From Paragonimus westermani (lineage: Eukaryota; Platyhelminthes; Trematoda; Plagiorchiida; Troglotrematidae), in NCBI GenBank assembly GCA_008508345.1, contig QNGE01000876.1, positions 149,210-213,209 on the forward strand: a stretch of 64,000 bases of DNA, read 5' to 3'. The notes beneath the pieces were generated by a model that saw only the letters and a program-made list of their open reading frames with translations, made no database searches and was not told the DNA's origin. Within the stretch, counting starts at the first letter, position 1. Every line of letters starts with the position of its first letter. The translations under genes were made by a program, and so were the position numbers. This document shows, piece after piece, positions 58,857 to 64,000 of the stretch.

Positions 58857-61800
58857 GCGGCTGTCAAGTAAGCAAAATCAAGAAAACTTTGTCACTTTAT
58901 TAACTCAGACGGTTCTAGATTGAAGGAGTGTCCGCTGATCAAGTTGACCTCCTTAGTTATCAAATGAGCAACGAGGGACCATGATAAACTTAAGGGCTGG
59001 ATTACGCAACCAAACTATAATCACTTTCGTTTTGGTCATAATGTGAAATGTATCGCGTTTGGACTGACGACTGGGAAGCCATTTCCGGTGAGGCAGTCGT
59101 TGAAAACAGAAGTAACCAGATGAGTGTTTTCCACTTGTCATGACATGCCCACTATGTCTTCCTGTATAATCAGCATGAAGTCTCGGTAACAGACTTACAA
59201 AATGTGCTTTTATGTGCCTATTCGTACTTTCTTAGGAATTGGTAGTTACGTCTGTTATGTTAACAGTTGGTTCGATTTTTAAATAAAGCGGATGACGGAC
59301 ACTGCACAATCAATATCCAGAAGGACTTCACAGCATCCTGTTCGATACTGCATACCTTACTAACATCGACTGCAACATGACATAAATGCCCAGAAAAAAT
59401 CGTGTACTTTCCGCCGCACCTTTTGTAACCCTCAAAACAGCTGGAATGCTAGCACCTCCTAGCCCCGAATTTCTGTTTTTCAACTTATCTTCTTGTGTGG
59501 GTGTTAGTTCTATAAATAGAAACTACAAGCCTAGATGAAATCTACGGGAATGTTGCCAAGATTGCGAACACGGTCGATCGTGCGTCACATGTTAGGTACA
59601 AACCGGCGAATTTACAATCAAATCACATTTGCAGTCAATCAAGCTTTGGGAAAGGTAGCTATCCATGCTTGGTCAAAAACAAAATTTGAATTTTGCATGA
59701 GTGAGTTTGAACTACTTATAGTAACTTTGCTATCAGGATACGGATGACTTGGCATACAGTACATTAACATGAACAGCCACGGCATAATGTAGTTAACTAT
59801 TCAGTTACGTGTGTGTGGCGTGATACACCTATTACTTACGAAGTGAACCTGTCGTACTCAATCAGAGTTTCAGAGGGATTCCAACCGGCGGCTGGAACCA
59901 TTTATCTTTGCGTTACAGAATTTCTGCAAGCTGAAATACAAGACAACACTTCAGTTAATCAAAAGTTCATATAGAAAACGTCTTGAACGAACTTCACAAA
60001 ACATTCAGTGAGATGCACACAGGATCGTGCAGTGCTATATGGAGGTCCAGCTATCTGTGGCATAAAGTAAAGTAATGCACGTTTCATTGCCACCTGACAG
60101 AGTAATTGTTAATCTTATCAACATAACGAGACACATGACCATACCGCCCAACTGGTTTTTAGTCCACTCCAGCATTATAACTATACTGCACCCGTTTCTG
60201 CCCTTTCCTTTTGTGCATACTAATTTACGTGAGTCACATGACCAGACACTTGGCTGACAGAATAAGTCGATGACACTCATGCTAAGCTAACTTACTGAGT
60301 TGTTAGAGCAGTTACCAGCACAACGGTATCAAGTCCTAATCAAAATACTACCGTCACCCCCGTCACTTGTTTTTTCCACATTTATTGAGTCAGCAGCAAC
60401 CAAAGAAGTGGCAAGATGTGGAATTCTGGTCATAGTTGAGACAATCGATATTGGATTGCATGGCCTCCTTTGTGGGCTCAGAAATGTTATGATACGGTCA
60501 CTCTTGCCCATAAACCAACCTATAAACGGTTCTCGTTGCTTCAGAATTGTCAAAACGTTGGTTGCCTTTGTACTGGTGACATACCTAATCTTAATGTTCG
60601 ATCCGTCCTCACAGCAATTCACCACTAAATACCCTGTACCCAACAGCAGTTAATAACTCATTTGCGGGTTACTTGTACCCTTCTTCTCACCTCTAGTTGA
60701 GCTCAGTGAAGATATCAGTTACACTTAATGGAGTTGTGCAAAAAGTTAGGTTGCGCCAAGATTCTAAATGACGTCATAGGTTTGGTGGTCAGCGTGCACC
60801 AGAAGTACAAAATGTGTGTATTGGTCGTTCGTGCTCATCAGGTACACCTATCCAAAGAAGCTAGACCACATGTTTTACTAAGAGAGCAGCAGATGCCAAA
60901 GGTTACACATAGCTTAGCAGTAAAGACACGGGCTTGAACTCTTTCAGTATGGTGTTGCCTAATGCCCTAAGAAGTTCCAGTCACGAAACTGGATATGTTG
61001 GAAGTGCGAACTAGTTGATCTCTTCACTAGTCTAATTGCTTCTTTCTTTCTGAGTTGAATATACCAACCATCTACGTGTGTATAACACCATTTGTTGCTG
61101 AAATTTTGCATGCTCGACAATAGAGGTGACCACAACATGATTGTAAAATTACAAGTTTTGAGCCCGAAAACATGTTCTGTGTCCAGTAATCTACCAATCA
61201 ACCGATGTCCACTCAATCTTGACTCAGTAGGAACGGACTATCTCATTTGCCGTATTTTCTCTTAGTATGCATACAATCTTACCGAAATAAGTTAACCGAG
61301 TGATCAGGACGGTCTCAGGATAAAATTAAGGGTTCGTGGACCAAACATCGATTATACACAAGACGCATCTCTAATCTACTTCGAAGAACTCTACGTTGCA
61401 TCACATCTGTCATCTATAGAATAAAACACGTTGGTGTTTCGATTGTGCAAACTGTTGGTTCGGGAAACGTTGTACTAATGACAGCTTTTGCTCGTTCCAT
61501 AGAAGTTAGTTATTCTGAAAGAATGTTAATCACTGATGATTCATGTAAAATGGTGAACTAATGAGGGTTCTTTTGTTATCTAGTTTCACAGCTGAAGGAA
61601 CCTAACTAGTGCGAATTTAGCAGGTTGTTTACGTCAATCACACTTTGATCATGAGGGGGTTGATACGGCTAATAAGACTACCAGTTGCTAAGCGCTACAC
61701 TATTCACTAACCAAGGCCACCATGCAGAGCATGAATGTAGAGATTGGGGGTCCACTGCTAGCGAGCATTTTACCGTAATTTTCTCTCACATCCCAATACC

Positions 61801-64000
61801 TAAGTCCCGGTTAACAGTAAATGCTCGTCTAAGCTAGGATTTTACTATACCATGGCAGACGTCTGGTTAATTTTGTGTAAACAGTATTGCATTTGATTAT
61901 GGTTATCGGCTAGTTTTGGATACCACATTTAATAACAGGAGGATTCTGTAACACTCGTTATGTGCATTCCCCGCAGACTTTCATCTGAGGTGATTTTTAC
62001 AAGCAACTTTATTTCGTTTAAGTCCAGAACCATTTTAACTTTCGTCGTACGTTCAGAATATCACCCACTTTTCTAATTAGATCTTAACAGTGGGCTACGA
62101 TTGAAGGGAACGTCTGAATGTTTCTCCACATAGAGATGATAATATAGCGTTTAATACCTTGCACGTATTTTTGTTTATCAAACAGGTTTACGTCATAGCC
62201 GTGCATGTTATTGGGTAAACTCTTACCTTTCCTATTTTAGAAAGTTGTGTGATGCAAGGAATTCCCCAAGTCAGCCACTTTGTTTCGTGTGGAACTAGGT
62301 AAATAACCTAGTTAGGGTTTGGCACTAAAATTCAACGTATTTCTAGAAGGGTGATCGCCGATAGGCTGTCAGGACCGCTTGCATTGTTTGACTTTACTCT
62401 ACTAATTTCTCAAACCTTCAGCTGAGCACTTTGGGAGGAGTGACGTGATCGGCGAAAAGTGTGAACTGTTGTTGAGGAAGAACTGTTGCTGGTCCTATTG
62501 CACTCACGATTAAGCTGGTCGACAACGTTGACAGGTATCTTGCCAGCAGAGTTCTATCTGATCGGTCTTTTCACGCTGCACGAAATATCGTGGACATTTT
62601 TGACAAGCAAATCTAGTTGTTATGTGCTGAATCCAAACGAACTGATTCATGTCCGATGGCCTTATAGTACAGTCTAATGACGACTAACCTGCTGATTTCT
62701 AAGGGTTTACTCTCTTCCGATGGAGTCACTCAAAAAATCATGGAATAAGTTTGTCTGCTCGAACGGGGATTGTCTTCACATAACTGTAATCATTAAAGCT
62801 GCAATCTACGTAGCTATCTAACCAATCGCGATAGGTAGGAGAGTCATCGTGAACAGAGAAAGGCCAGTCGGATGAAATCATTATACCTCTAGGCTTAATG
62901 TGGCGGTCGAGATGGGATTGCTAACGTCTGATTCTGCGATCTCTGAAACGAATGATGGGCACTTTGTAAAACTTGAGAAATAGCAGTTGCTGGGCCTGCT
63001 GATTTGAGGTGTGTTTCTAGGCCTATAGGAAGAGCCACATAGTTTTACATGTCAATGAGGATGAGAAAAAGTGCGGTTCGATTGATGTCACACAAAACAG
63101 TATAAAGTGTCAAGAACACTACAATATTATTGAAAATTTGTCAGAACTGTTCATTCTCACTTGCACGACGACTGTCAGATTGATAAATATTACATACTGC
63201 AAGTAACTTAAATCTACTGAAGAATATGAACTTGCACTTAGCAACTAAACAGGGAAATTGTTGTAAGTGATAGCTCCTACATCGTTCCAGTCCAAGCATA
63301 CAAGGTGAACTATGCAGTACGAACGGAAACGTTCAGTTAGGACCTCTCCATTTTTGGTGTCCTAAAGCATTAAGGTTTCCAGCAACAGGATCGCACTTGA
63401 GCCGGTGTGTTTACGAAATGACAGCGTTCTCCGCAAGTTTATTGTTCCGCGTGGAACAAAAGTTTCTATTTATAAGCGTGGATAGATGTTAAACATTCGA
63501 AGTGTAACCTTCCCTCTTGTACGATATTCCCCCTCAGTGAGGCTTGATAAGCTTGAATCTCGTTATTCTCACAGACGGAAATTGCGAAGACGCGAAAATG
63601 CGGAGTGGTTTCAAATCAACGTGGAAATGATTTCGGCACAGTACTGTTCTCATAATGGAGGTGATTAAAGGAAACATCAAAATTTAGATTGATCCAACAG
63701 TTTGTTGAATATTGGACAAAAACTGACCACGACAGTACAGTAGAGTTGTGTGTAGCCGCGGCTAAAACTCACGGCCGCCTGTCGGTTAGAGTCCACTGAT
63801 ATTCAAGCAGATGTGAGTATTTCACTCTTAATCTGTGGAAATCACATCATCACAAGACGACTCAATGGCCAGTTGGTTAAAATTGCAATTTTGCGCCAAT
63901 CTATCCTAAGTGAAAGGCAGAGCAGCTTTTTCTCGTAACAAACATGAACAGAGAATTCAGAAACATATTTTCGAACAATGTGTTTCTCGTTTGGTTCAGG
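58857..64000. other. Intergenic, nothing recognised
   Basis: Only short frames, the longest at 60300-60653 (plus, 117 codons), which is open on the opposite strand too. No domain, RNA gene or repeat structure is visible to me in these 5 kb. Confidence 0.4.

Noticed and set aside
60300..60653. 117-codon frame with hydrophobic stretches
   Set aside because: Opposite strand is equally open and there is no context or homologue.
1..64000. CRISPR arrays, operons, bacterial signals or viral genes
   Set aside because: No direct-repeat spacer arrays or compact gene runs are visible; spliced filamin shows eukaryotic nuclear DNA, and the RT-bearing elements are PLE and LINE retrotransposons.

Overview
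This is a gene-poor, repeat-rich window of a metazoan nuclear genome. One host gene is recognisable: the 5' end of a filamin gene on the minus strand. Its three exons lie at 10851-10491, 8667-8555 and 1831-1447, all with GT..AG borders and compatible phases. They encode the two calponin-homology (CH) domains of the actin-binding region and the start of the filamin hinge. The gene continues past the left edge. Long introns (1.8 and 6.7 kb), moderate AT content, tRNA-headed short repeats, Penelope-like elements (PLEs) and an APE-type LINE together suggest a flatworm, most likely a digenean fluke. That placement is inference; filamin alone shows only that this is an animal.

Layout. 1-10.9 kb: filamin exons and introns; the introns carry two tRNA-derived short repeats and a perfect-looking 39-nt inverted repeat. 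10.9-22.1 kb: intergenic, with a PLE scrap (14.05-14.15 kb), a tRNA-headed repeat with an inverted-repeat tail (14.46-14.62 kb), a 280-bp palindrome made of two mirrored tRNA-like repeats (15.58-15.86 kb), a second mirrored pair from another tRNA-headed family (17.64-18.20 kb), and a 310-bp palindrome directly abutting a third copy of that family (21.63-22.12 kb). 26.0-27.5 kb: a badly decayed PLE (reverse transcriptase plus GIY-YIG nuclease) beside a Ty3/gypsy integrase tail. 30.9-34 kb: scraps that may be one broken LINE. 38.5-42.1 kb: a nearly full-length but dead LINE on the minus strand (5' leader, APE endonuclease, reverse transcriptase, C-terminal region). 51.3-51.95 kb: a LINE 3' fragment cut by a TA-rich fold-back. 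55.6-57.4 kb: a better-preserved PLE whose N-terminal segment lies in the opposite orientation, head to head, and ends in a GTA microsatellite. 58.5-58.9 kb: a second, older copy of the mirrored tRNA-like pair seen at 15.7 kb. 59-64 kb: nothing recognised.

The elements do not act as a pathway. Filamin would crosslink actin; the rest is mobile DNA in various stages of decay. The most unusual signal is the repeated mirrored arrangement of Pol III-type (A box/B box) short repeats, found three times in two sequence families, which may be a composite fold-back element rather than chance insertions. Many reading frames of 60-150 codons occur in this non-coding DNA; those not listed show no domain I recognise and look like chance.
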